Positions 1 to 6,282 of a stretch of 8,460 bases of DNA are shown piece by piece; position 1 is the first letter of the stretch; every line of letters begins with the position of its first letter. The position numbers and the translations under genes were made by a program. Source of the DNA: Rubrobacter sp. (GTDB lineage Bacteria; Actinomycetota; Rubrobacteria; Rubrobacterales; Rubrobacteraceae); contig JAFAPF010000085.1 of the NCBI GenBank assembly GCA_019247245.1, positions 1 to 8,460 on the forward strand, read 5' to 3'. A model generated the notes under the pieces. It was not told where the DNA came from and ran no database searches. It worked only from the letters and a program-made list of their open reading frames with translations.

Positions 1-2
1 CT

Positions 3-971
3 CAACTCTCGCTCGATCAGCGCCAACGAGCACTAGTGCTATGGGGGATGTGGCTGCTTACGATGGTCACATTCTTCAGCGTCGCCAACCGGTTCCAACC
101 CTACTATATGGTGATGCTGGCCCCGGCCGTAGCGGCGCTGGTGGGAATCGGCGTAGTGGCGCTTTGGAGCGATTACCAGAGACCAGGGCGGCGAGGATGG
201 CTTTTGGCCCTAACGCTTTTGGGCATGGCTGCCCTACAGGCTTACATCATCCTAACTTACTATGATGAGGATTGGAGCTACTGGGTCGCGCTCATAATCC
301 TGGGATTGTGCCTGATGGCGGTGGTGGGGCTAGTCGCCCTGCGCCTGAAACCAAGGCTGAAGGTGAGCGCCTACTCGAGGGGTGCAGTGGCTGTGGGAAT
401 CCTGGCTCTACTCGTGGCCCCCATGATCTGGACTGCCTATACAACGTGGCAGGGTGGTGGAAGGAGGGCTACGGCCGGTCCTCAGACTGTTCAGGGATCA
501 TCGTGGGGTGGCCCTGGTAGCGGGCCTCGAGGCGGGTCCTGGGGTGGTGGTGACGCTGACCCGGTGCTGATGGATTATCTGCAAACCAACCGGGGTGATA
601 CCAAGTACTTGGTTGCTACCGCTAACGCCAGGAGCGCATCCCCGATCATCTTGAATGCCGACGAGCCTGACCCCGTGATCACGTTCGGCGGGTTCGGTGG
701 TCGCGATCCGGTTCTGGACACCGACCAGCTTACCAACCTTATAGACAAAGGCGCCGTGCGCTTCTTTCTGATACAGGATAGAGAAGACACGAGCGAGAGT
801 CAGCAACAAAGCGCCTCTCAAAATTCTCCTCCTTGGGGTGAAGGGCCACAAAATGAGTCAGCGAGCTGGGTGCAGGACAATTGTGAGCAGGTCCCAAAGG
901 AGTTGTGGCAATCGGCGTCATCTACCGCTGATCAAGACGGTGGAAGAGGACCCTGGGGAATGAGGGTTTAG
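3..971 (+). CDS. ArnT/PMT-like (GT39-type) membrane glycosyltransferase, C-terminal part (5' truncated by window)
   Basis: Probably transfers a sugar from a polyprenyl-phosphate carrier to an envelope acceptor on the outer face of the membrane; donor and acceptor are unknown. The frame is open to the left edge, so the GTG at 36 is unlikely to be the real start and the catalytic N-terminal part is missing. About five membrane segments are visible, beginning with LWGMWLLTMVTFFSVANRF and a PYYMVMLAPAVAAL stretch typical of the late membrane helices of this family. A Gly/Ser/Trp-rich linker (codons around 435-560) leads to a soluble tail with YLQTNRGDTKYLVATANA, the PIIL segment, a GGFGGRDPVL motif and AVRFFLI. 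These match, from memory, the extracytoplasmic C-terminal domain of actinobacterial and Chloroflexota ArnT-like proteins. The last ~60 residues are polar and low in complexity. Family assignment is fairly sure; substrate is not. Confidence 0.85.
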   Translation, partial: QLSLDQRQRALVLWGMWLLTMVTFFSVANRFQPYYMVMLAPAVAALVGIGVVALWSDYQRPGRRGWLLALTLLGMAALQAYIILTYYDEDWSYWVALIILGLCLMAVVGLVALRLKPRLKVSAYSRGAVAVGILALLVAPMIWTAYTTWQGGGRRATAGPQTVQGSSWGGPGSGPRGGSWGGGDADPVLMDYLQTNRGDTKYLVATANARSASPIILNADEPDPVITFGGFGGRDPVLDTDQLTNLIDKGAVRFFLIQDREDTSESQQQSASQNSPPWGEGPQNESASWVQDNCEQVPKELWQSASSTADQDGGRGPWGMRV

Positions 972-988
972 GTGCTCTACGATTGTGG

Positions 989-1022
989 TACGGTACGGGA
1001 AGGCGATAGAGCCGGTGCCGTA
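989..1022 (+). terminator. Stem-loop downstream of the glycosyltransferase
   Basis: TACGGTAC (989-996) pairs with GTGCCGTA (1015-1022) over eight positions including one G-U. After one G-G mismatch, GG at 998-999 pairs with CC at 1012-1013. The helix starts 17 bases after the glycosyltransferase stop. There is no U-tract, so it may be a U-less terminator or a leader structure for the downstream aminoacyltransferase gene. Confidence 0.4.
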
Positions 1023-1095
1023 TAGAAGAAGAACAGTGCAAGTACGGAGAACACCCGGCTGTGAGGCAATGAATCATAGGTAGGAGAGCTTAGGA

Positions 1096-2817
1096 TTGTT
1101 TGAGGTTGCTAGCAGAAGCAAGCTGCGCTACTTTAAGAGTGGTATTACGAGCCTGACCAACTTACGGTTCAACATGCTTAAGATGCGTTGGCCTGTGCGA
1201 CTAGTTGCCAGTATCGTGTTCCTTAACGGTCTTCTCGAGGTTCTGTACGTGCTGGTGGTGCCCATCCCCGATCAAGCTGATATCTCCGATCTTCTGCCTT
1301 TTGGGCTTCACTACTGGACCCAGTCTTTAAGTTTAATCTTTGGGTTTGCCCTGCTCTACTTGTCTTTTAACCTGTTCGGACGTAAACAGGTAGCGTGGTG
1401 GCTCGCGGTGGTGTGCTCTACCGTTGTAATGCTGGACCAGGTAATTCGCGGGTTCGCTCATGGATGGCACTGGTATACAGCCCTTGTGCCGACGACGACA
1501 CTTATGCTCCTGATTGTGCTCCATAAAAGGTTCACGGTTCGCAGCGAACCGCGTAGCATCGTACGGGGCATCGGGCTGGTAACGCTCAGCGTCGCCTTGG
1601 CTCTTGCGTATGGCACCTTAGGGTTCTGGTTGCTGGACGAGGGTGACTTTGGCATCGATTTCAGGATGGCCGAATCCTTTGCAAGAACCCTGCGCGAGTA
1701 CTTGCTGATTGGAAACAACGACCTTGTCCCGCATACCCGGCAGGCCGAGTGGTTTATAGACTCTCTGGACCTAGCTGGCCTTATCGCCGCCAGCGTCGCT
1801 GCCTACAGCCTGTTCCGTCCCATGGCTTACCGGCTTAAGGCCCTTCCTCACGATTATCACGAAGCGAAGAGCATCCTCAAAGGACACGGCAACTCGTCCC
1901 TGGACTTCTTTAAGCTCTGGGACGATAAGTCGTACTTCTTCTCGGAAGATAGGAGATCCTTCCTCGCCTATAAAACGTCGAACAATGTAGCACTTGCCTT
2001 GGGAGATCCAGTAGGTCCCGAGCAGGAGTTGGAGTCTCTAACCCGAGCCTTTGTGCACTACTGCTCCGACAATGGGTGGAGGGTGGCGTTCTACTCTGTG
2101 GTTCCGGAACTGCTACCGATGTATCGTCAGCTAGGAATGCAGGTGCTCAAGATAGGTGAAGAGGCGATGATAGACCTGGAGCACTTCCGTTCCCAGACCG
2201 CACGGCGCAAGAAGTTTCGGTGGGTAAAACGCAAACTTGAGAGAGAGGGCTACTTTCTAACCCAACATGCTCCCCCGCACCCTCAGAATCTGTTGGACCA
2301 GATAGAGGAGATCTCTGAGGAGTGGCTCTCGCTTCCAGGACGGCGCGAACGTTGCTTCACTCTGGGCAGCTTCGATAGGGGCTACGTGAGCGAGACACGC
2401 CTCTTTGTCGTATGGAATTCGGAGGAGCATCCCCTTGCCTTCGCCAACGAGGTCCCCTCCTACAAGCAAGGGGAGGCAACCATAGACCTCATGCGGTACC
2501 GGCTGGACGTGCCCAACGGTACCATGGACTACCTGCTCATGGAACTGATGTTGGCCCTCAGGGAAGAGGGTTACCGCCTATTCGATCTGGGACTGGCCCC
2601 GCTTGCTGGGCTGGGCGACCGGCCTGGGGCGAGCCTCGAAGAACGGGCGCTCAGCCGGATCTACGAATACCTCAACCGATTCTTCTCCTATAAGGGCCTC
2701 AGAAACTATAAGGCCAAGTTCGAGCCAAATTGGGAGGAGCGTTTCCTGGTGTATAGTAGTGGACTACCCGGCTTGGTAAAGACAGGCCTTGCGCTAAGGC
2801 GAGCTACAGAGAGATAG
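1096..2817 (+). CDS. MprF-type phosphatidylglycerol lysyltransferase domain protein (stand-alone synthase half)
   Basis: Predicted to transfer an amino acid from aminoacyl-tRNA to a membrane lipid, classically Lys or Ala to phosphatidylglycerol, lowering the negative surface charge. The start is TTG at 1096 with AGGAG at 1082-1086; the next in-frame ATG (1174) has no ribosome binding site. Six hydrophobic segments lie near residues 33-56, 70-94, 97-116, 125-143, 156-180 and 224-240. The cytoplasmic GNAT-like domain follows from about 250. It carries LALGDPVGPE (301-309), a basic RRKKFRWVKRK (370-380), IDLMRYR (463-469), FDLGLAPLAG (496-505) and FFSYKGLRNYKAKFEP (529-544), close to the C-terminal signature of MprF. 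The protein equals the six-span synthase half of MprF and lacks the flippase half, which is the next gene six bases downstream. Lys versus Ala specificity cannot be read here. Confidence 0.9.
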   Translation: MFEVASRSKLRYFKSGITSLTNLRFNMLKMRWPVRLVASIVFLNGLLEVLYVLVVPIPDQADISDLLPFGLHYWTQSLSLIFGFALLYLSFNLFGRKQVAWWLAVVCSTVVMLDQVIRGFAHGWHWYTALVPTTTLMLLIVLHKRFTVRSEPRSIVRGIGLVTLSVALALAYGTLGFWLLDEGDFGIDFRMAESFARTLREYLLIGNNDLVPHTRQAEWFIDSLDLAGLIAASVAAYSLFRPMAYRLKALPHDYHEAKSILKGHGNSSLDFFKLWDDKSYFFSEDRRSFLAYKTSNNVALALGDPVGPEQELESLTRAFVHYCSDNGWRVAFYSVVPELLPMYRQLGMQVLKIGEEAMIDLEHFRSQTARRKKFRWVKRKLEREGYFLTQHAPPHPQNLLDQIEEISEEWLSLPGRRERCFTLGSFDRGYVSETRLFVVWNSEEHPLAFANEVPSYKQGEATIDLMRYRLDVPNGTMDYLLMELMLALREEGYRLFDLGLAPLAGLGDRPGASLEERALSRIYEYLNRFFSYKGLRNYKAKFEPNWEERFLVYSSGLPGLVKTGLALRRATER

Positions 2818-2823
2818 GAATCC

Positions 2824-3849
2824 GTGAAGCATCGGAAGAGCCGCGAGCATCGTGCGATCATAATTGCCGTCTCGCTTCTGGCCTTGCTTGGTGTGGTGAC
2901 AGTCGCTCTGGACTGGGGGCAGGTGCACCAAGCCCTGGCTCAGGTAGACTGGAAGCTCGTACCCGTCGCGTTGCTGTTTAGTGCTCTTTCCTATGCCTGT
3001 TTGGGATACGGCTTCGTAGTTATGAGCAGGCTTTTTGGGGTCACGGGGAGCCAACGCGACCTCTTCGAGATAGGCTTTGTCTCCTTCGCGCTAAGTTACC
3101 TTGTCGCTACCGGCGGTGGCGTTGCGGGTTACTCGCTCCGTATGCTTCTGATCAAGAGACGGGGTATATCTGTAAAGGAAGTTCTAGTAGCCTCGCTTTT
3201 CCATTCGACGTTGAACCACCTATTCCTGTTCGCTCTGGTTCCCATAGGTCTCGTATTTCTTCTCCTGAACCACCCTCTGGCTAGTAAAGGCGAAGCTATA
3301 GGTATTGGCCTCGCCGCGGGCCTGCTTTTCGTCTTAGTCGTCTTTGTGGCTGTGGTGGTGTTTAGCGAGTATTTTCGGGCCGTCGTGTTACGCCTTGTGG
3401 GTAAGGTGTTGCGCAGGATCTCGCATTGGGATGTAGAAGGGCAGCTAGAAGACTTTAACTTAACGCTGACGCGAGGGGTGAAGGCGATAAGGGATCACCC
3501 CTTGGCATTAGTCTTGCCACTGGTGCTGGTGGTGGGCGACTGGGCATTCAGCATAGCGGTCCTCGGCTTCTGCTTCGATGCTTTGGGCAACCCTGTCGGT
3601 CCTGAGGTGCTGTTGCCGGGCTTTGCCATTGGCCTCGCGGTGGGCTTGCTCTCGATGATTCCTGGGGGCCTTGGTGCGCAGGAGGGTTCAATGGCGGCAA
3701 CTTACGCGCTGCTAGGCATACCCTTCGGGCAGGCGGTGCTAGCCGCGATCCTATTCAGGACCCTCTATTTCTTCATACCCTTTCTCGGTAGCTTGGGCTT
3801 TTACTGGCGCCTCATGAGAGGAGAAGACAAGCTTGCACCCGGACAATGA
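2824..3849 (+). CDS. Flippase-like integral membrane protein (LPG_synthase_TM / UPF0104, MprF N-terminal half)
   Basis: Predicted multi-span membrane protein that would flip an aminoacylated or glycosylated lipid across the cytoplasmic membrane. GTG start at 2824, behind GATAGGAA, which overlaps the synthase stop codon, so translation is probably coupled. Hydrophobic segments lie near residues 11-30, 44-66, 82-97, 119-147, 157-180, 226-252, 262-280 and 301-325. Family-typical motifs are GGGVAGYSLRMLLIKRRGIS (97-116) and SMIPGGLGAQEGSM (277-290), plus FRTLYFFIPF (311-320). Length (341 aa) and roughly eight spans match stand-alone members of the family and the flippase domain of MprF. The six-base gap to the aminoacyltransferase gene argues that the two work together, synthase first and flippase second. 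Related proteins also act with glycolipid pathways, so cargo is inferred from the neighbour. Confidence 0.88.
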   Translation: MKHRKSREHRAIIIAVSLLALLGVVTVALDWGQVHQALAQVDWKLVPVALLFSALSYACLGYGFVVMSRLFGVTGSQRDLFEIGFVSFALSYLVATGGGVAGYSLRMLLIKRRGISVKEVLVASLFHSTLNHLFLFALVPIGLVFLLLNHPLASKGEAIGIGLAAGLLFVLVVFVAVVVFSEYFRAVVLRLVGKVLRRISHWDVEGQLEDFNLTLTRGVKAIRDHPLALVLPLVLVVGDWAFSIAVLGFCFDALGNPVGPEVLLPGFAIGLAVGLLSMIPGGLGAQEGSMAATYALLGIPFGQAVLAAILFRTLYFFIPFLGSLGFYWRLMRGEDKLAPGQ

Positions 3850-3864
3850 CCTCAGAAACTGCGT

Positions 3865-3891
3865 GCCTGCTCCGTCTTTCGGGGAGCTGGC
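3865..3891 (+). terminator. Stem-loop after the flippase gene
   Basis: GCCTGCTCC (3865-3873) faces GGAGCTGGC (3883-3891): eight base pairs with one internal T-T mismatch and a 9-base loop. It begins 15 bases after the flippase stop and is followed by CTTAAGATC rather than a U-tract. The position suggests that the synthase-flippase transcript ends or is attenuated here. The element also sits inside a non-protein-like ORF, which argues against that ORF being real. Confidence 0.4.
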
Positions 3892-3948
3892 TTAAGATCA
3901 GGCAGCTTTCAAATGAGAGGGTTGGTAGAAAGGTAGTAGAGGAGAGTT

Positions 3949-4095
3949 ATAAAGGTTCCCGGATCTCTGGCATCAGTCTTCTTCACCTTGCTGTCTGTAG
4001 CCCCGGCAATCCTCCTTACCACAATATCAGCCGAGGACGTCGGCATGACAGAGCAATGGAAGGAGAAAAAGCATCATGAAATTGCAATTCGGTAG
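3949..4095 (+). other. Possible small membrane-protein ORF without a standard start, or a promoter region
   Basis: The frame from 3949 to the stop at 4093-4095 encodes 48 residues: IKVPGS, a hydrophobic stretch (LASVFFTLLSVAPAILL), then a charged tail (EDVGMTEQWKEKKHHE). This looks like a single-span protein or signal peptide, and AGAGGAGAG (3938-3946) sits where a ribosome binding site would be. The codon in start position is ATA, however, and two TAG codons lie just upstream; later possible starts are TTG 3988 and ATG 4045. The same bases hold a -10-like TATAAA (3948-3953), so this could instead be a promoter for the hydrolase gene, although no good -35 is seen at 17-18 bases. It overlaps the hydrolase start by 20 bases. 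Confidence 0.25.
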
Positions 4096-5047
4096 TAAAC
4101 CTCGGTCGGAGAAGGTATCCAAAGCGCGGAAGTGCCGTTGGAAGCGGTGGCTCCCAGTAATTGTTGCGATCCCACTACTGATCTCCTTAGGAGTAGGAGG
4201 GTTTGTAGGCTATAACTACTGGGAGTATCGCACCTTCTGGGGCGATCCCAACGTGCGTCCATCGGATGTAACTAGTTTCGGTACGGTTGAGACCAAAACC
4301 TTCGACTCAGAAGCGCTCGGTGAGACAATGGAATACGAGATCTACCTCCCTCCCGGCTACGACGATTTCTGGCACAGGTTTACGCACTATCCGGTTGTGT
4401 ACCTGTTGCACGGTCAGCCCGGGACTGCCGACGATTTTAATAGTAAGGGAGGTGCGCCGGATGCAATGGATACCCTATTGGCTAGAGGACAGGTGCAGCC
4501 CATGATTGTGGTGATGCCTCAAGGAAGCACTTCACGATTCGCTCCTGCTACAGGGTATGTTGACGCGGCCAAAGGAAACTGGGGAACATACATTACCCAA
4601 GATTTGGTGAACGAGATAGACTCCAACTACAGAACTGTTCAGTCAGCAAACGGGCGGGCGATAGCCGGTAACTCCGAAGGCGGCTACGGTGCAATGAACC
4701 TAGGACTAAAGAACCCCTCCGAGTTCGGGGTAGTCGGTAGTTTTTCAGGATACTTCACAGTTGATGAGCAAGATAAGGAGAATCTCTTTGGCGGAGACCA
4801 GAACCTCGCGGATGCTAACAGCCCTGCAATCTACCTTCCACAGCTTGAGGGAGTGCTTCCGGCGGTCTATTTATTGATAGGGCAGGACGATCAAAGGTTC
4901 CTTGACGAAAACTCGAAGTTCGCAGAAGAGCTGAAATCTAAAGGTGCTTCCTTAGAATTCGACTCTGCTCCAGGCAGACATTCCTGGGACCTGTGGCGAG
5001 GGCACATGCCGGAATTCTTGACCTTTGCTGGGAAGTATCTGAGATGA
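4076..5047 (+). CDS. Membrane-anchored PF00756-type esterase (alpha/beta hydrolase)
   Basis: Predicted serine esterase of the esterase D / antigen 85-like group, anchored by one helix with its catalytic domain outside. ATG start with GGAAGGAG at 4058-4065, ten bases upstream. Residues 1-24 are rich in Lys/Arg and residues 25-47 form the membrane anchor, so the topology should be N-in. The hydrolase domain begins near 70. It has YLLHGQPG (109-116) for the oxyanion region, VVMPQG (145-150), the nucleophile elbow AGNSEGGYGAMN with Ser200, the acid at Asp271 or Asp272 in LLIGQDD, and His302 in GRHSWDLW. The triad is complete. The elbow is GNSEG rather than the more usual GxSMG. Substrate is unknown. 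Adjacency to the MprF-like pair raises a role in hydrolysing aminoacyl-lipid esters; other surface esters are equally possible. Confidence 0.88.
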   Translation: MKLQFGSKPRSEKVSKARKCRWKRWLPVIVAIPLLISLGVGGFVGYNYWEYRTFWGDPNVRPSDVTSFGTVETKTFDSEALGETMEYEIYLPPGYDDFWHRFTHYPVVYLLHGQPGTADDFNSKGGAPDAMDTLLARGQVQPMIVVMPQGSTSRFAPATGYVDAAKGNWGTYITQDLVNEIDSNYRTVQSANGRAIAGNSEGGYGAMNLGLKNPSEFGVVGSFSGYFTVDEQDKENLFGGDQNLADANSPAIYLPQLEGVLPAVYLLIGQDDQRFLDENSKFAEELKSKGASLEFDSAPGRHSWDLWRGHMPEFLTFAGKYLR

Positions 5048-5078
5048 GGGGAGGAAGCGAAGTAGTGTAGAAAAAGGT

Positions 5079-5130
5079 GAACGAAGCAGGAAAGGACTGC
5101 TGGTGATCTGCGTGTCTTCGTTCTAGATCA
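5079..5130 (+). promoter_or_regulatory. Leader with two mutually exclusive helices before the methyltransferase gene
   Basis: GAACGAAG (5079-5086) is an exact inverted repeat of CTTCGTTC (5116-5123), 8 bp. TGATCT (5104-5109) is an exact inverted repeat of AGATCA (5125-5130), 6 bp. The right arm of the first lies in the loop of the second, so they either compete or form a pseudoknot. The ribosome binding site GAAAGG (5131-5136) follows immediately. This could modulate translation of the methyltransferase, but chance pairing is possible. Confidence 0.3.
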
Positions 5131-5142
5131 GAAAGGTAAGCT

Positions 5143-5826
5143 ATGACACACATTACTACCATGAGGTCGACAAACCAGAGACACCAACAGAGCCGTCTCA
5201 CGCGCAAAGTGGGTGTGGTTATCGCCCTTGCCGTTGCAGGCGTAGCCGGCGGGCTGTGGTATCGGAGCGTGACCAGGCCGTGGCCCTACATTCAGCACCG
5301 GATGTTGCCCAATGAGCTGCCCTATTTGACGCGGGAGCGCCTCTGTCAGATCCTAGCCCCCCAGGCCGGCGAGCGAATCTTGGAGGTCGGGCCGGGAACG
5401 GGAGTGTTCTCGATACCGGTGGCGCAATGCTTGGCACCCGGAGGGACACTGGAGGTGTTCGATATCCAGCAGGTCATGCTCGATCATACTTTGCGTGTAG
5501 CAGCTGAGCAGAATGTTAGTAACATCGTGGCCACCCAGGGTGACGCTCGCCACTTGCCCTATGCAGATGGCACGTTCGATGCGGCGTTCATGGTGACCGT
5601 GCTAGGTGAGATCCCGGATCAGGATGCCGCGCTTGGTGAGCTGCGGCGGGTACTTAAGCCCGGTGGGCGACTGGTAGTTGGAGAGTTCATGTTTGATGTG
5701 CACGCGGTGCCGCTCGGGCTCCTCAAGCGACGTGCCGAACGCCACGGGTTCCGATTCGAGCGTCGAGTCGGCCCTCGCCTCAGCTATATCGCTCGCTTCG
5801 CGACTGATCCTAGCGAGTTGCGCTGA
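5143..5826 (+). CDS. Membrane-anchored class I SAM-dependent methyltransferase (Methyltransf_11-like)
   Basis: Predicted to transfer a methyl group from S-adenosylmethionine to an unidentified acceptor. ATG start at 5143 with GAAAGG six bases upstream; ATG at 5161 is an alternative. A hydrophobic helix (about residues 22-38) follows a basic N-terminus. The Rossmann-fold domain then shows motif I ILEVGPGTGVF (79-89), the acidic residue Asp107 after strand 2 (LEVFDIQ), GDARHLPYADGTFDAAF (133-149), and the late motif LRRVLKPGGRLVVGEF (167-182). The C-terminal ending HGFRFERRVGPRLSYIARF (201-219) is typical of small UbiE/COQ5-type enzymes. Because SAM is cytoplasmic, the domain should face the cytoplasm, held at the membrane by its N-terminal helix. 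That fits a lipid or quinone-like acceptor, but this is inference. It lies 95 bases after the esterase. Confidence 0.88.
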   Translation: MTHITTMRSTNQRHQQSRLTRKVGVVIALAVAGVAGGLWYRSVTRPWPYIQHRMLPNELPYLTRERLCQILAPQAGERILEVGPGTGVFSIPVAQCLAPGGTLEVFDIQQVMLDHTLRVAAEQNVSNIVATQGDARHLPYADGTFDAAFMVTVLGEIPDQDAALGELRRVLKPGGRLVVGEFMFDVHAVPLGLLKRRAERHGFRFERRVGPRLSYIARFATDPSELR

Positions 5827-6046
5827 GCACTCTATCGAATCCATAAGGAAAGTCTAAGCAGTGTGCATTTGACCAGGCAGTTCAGTGGGTTGTGGGGAGC
5901 GCGGCTTCCAGACATTGGCCAGCTGCTCAAGGCCGCCTGTCTCGCCTCTGATGTCGAGGTTTTGGCCTAACAATGACTTGGCTTCTCGATCAACCTCTCG
6001 TTATTTCCGCTGCTAGTCTCCTACGCTGAGCGGATAAGCGGCCTAA

Positions 6047-6075
6047 CTATCGCCTCCATCCGTCGGAGACGATAG
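6047..6075 (+). repeat. Inverted repeat / stem-loop A
   Basis: CTATCG (6047-6052) pairs with CGATAG (6070-6075), and after one C-A mismatch CTCC (6054-6057) pairs with GGAG (6065-6068), leaving a 7-base loop. Ten pairs with one mismatch is stronger than expected by chance in a short intergenic stretch. No U-tract follows. Possible roles are a U-less terminator after the methyltransferase, an operator, or part of a structured RNA. Confidence 0.45.
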
Positions 6076-6117
6076 TGACACAAGCGGGGAAGCGTGAATT
6101 GGTCTCATGAGGGTGCT

Positions 6118-6153
6118 ACGAGCTGCTCTAGTCAGGGCGAGTACACAGCTCGT
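6118..6153 (+). repeat. Inverted repeat / stem-loop B
   Basis: ACGAGCTG (6118-6125) is an exact inverted repeat of CAGCTCGT (6146-6153) with a 20-base loop. It lies 42 bases after stem-loop A and 129 bases before the likely esterase start. It could be part of the esterase leader or a protein-binding palindrome; no further support is visible. Confidence 0.4.
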
Positions 6154-6282
6154 TTCAGCGCGATAGTTCTTTGCGAACAGCGTCCATACAGGGACCTAGA
6201 AAGCAACCACTGATATGAGAGCGGTATATGCGGGCGTAGTTAAGCGTATTTGGCAAACGAGAACTGCGGGAGGCCCGAAGAT

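Larger units (their letters stand above)
5827..6282 (+). other. Intergenic region with structured inverted repeats and no confident gene
   Basis: No convincing gene is seen on either strand. One 35-codon frame (GTG 5863 to TAA 5968-5970, with AAGGAA 12 bases upstream) ends in LLKAACLASDVEVLA, faintly like a methyltransferase C-terminus, but it is too short to call. The part from about 6007 to 6178 is rich in inverted repeats, of which two are listed separately. The last ~100 bases lead to the broken lipoprotein esterase; no clear promoter was found. Confidence 0.5.

Noticed and set aside
36..38. GTG as start of the glycosyltransferase
   Set aside because: The frame is open to the left edge, there is no ribosome binding site, and family proteins are much longer on the N-terminal side.
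498..851. 117-codon frame on the minus strand
   Set aside because: It lies antisense to the conserved soluble tail of the glycosyltransferase and has no recognisable motifs.
3846..4079. 77-codon + frame with 4-base ATGA overlaps at both the flippase and the esterase
   Set aside because: The overlaps look like translational coupling, but the product is not protein-like, has no ribosome binding site at a suitable distance, and covers a terminator-like hairpin and a promoter-like box.
5964..6050. Direct repeat GGCCTAACAAT (5964-5974) and GGCCTAACTAT (6040-6050)
   Set aside because: Only two short imperfect copies 76 bases apart; chance is a sufficient explanation.
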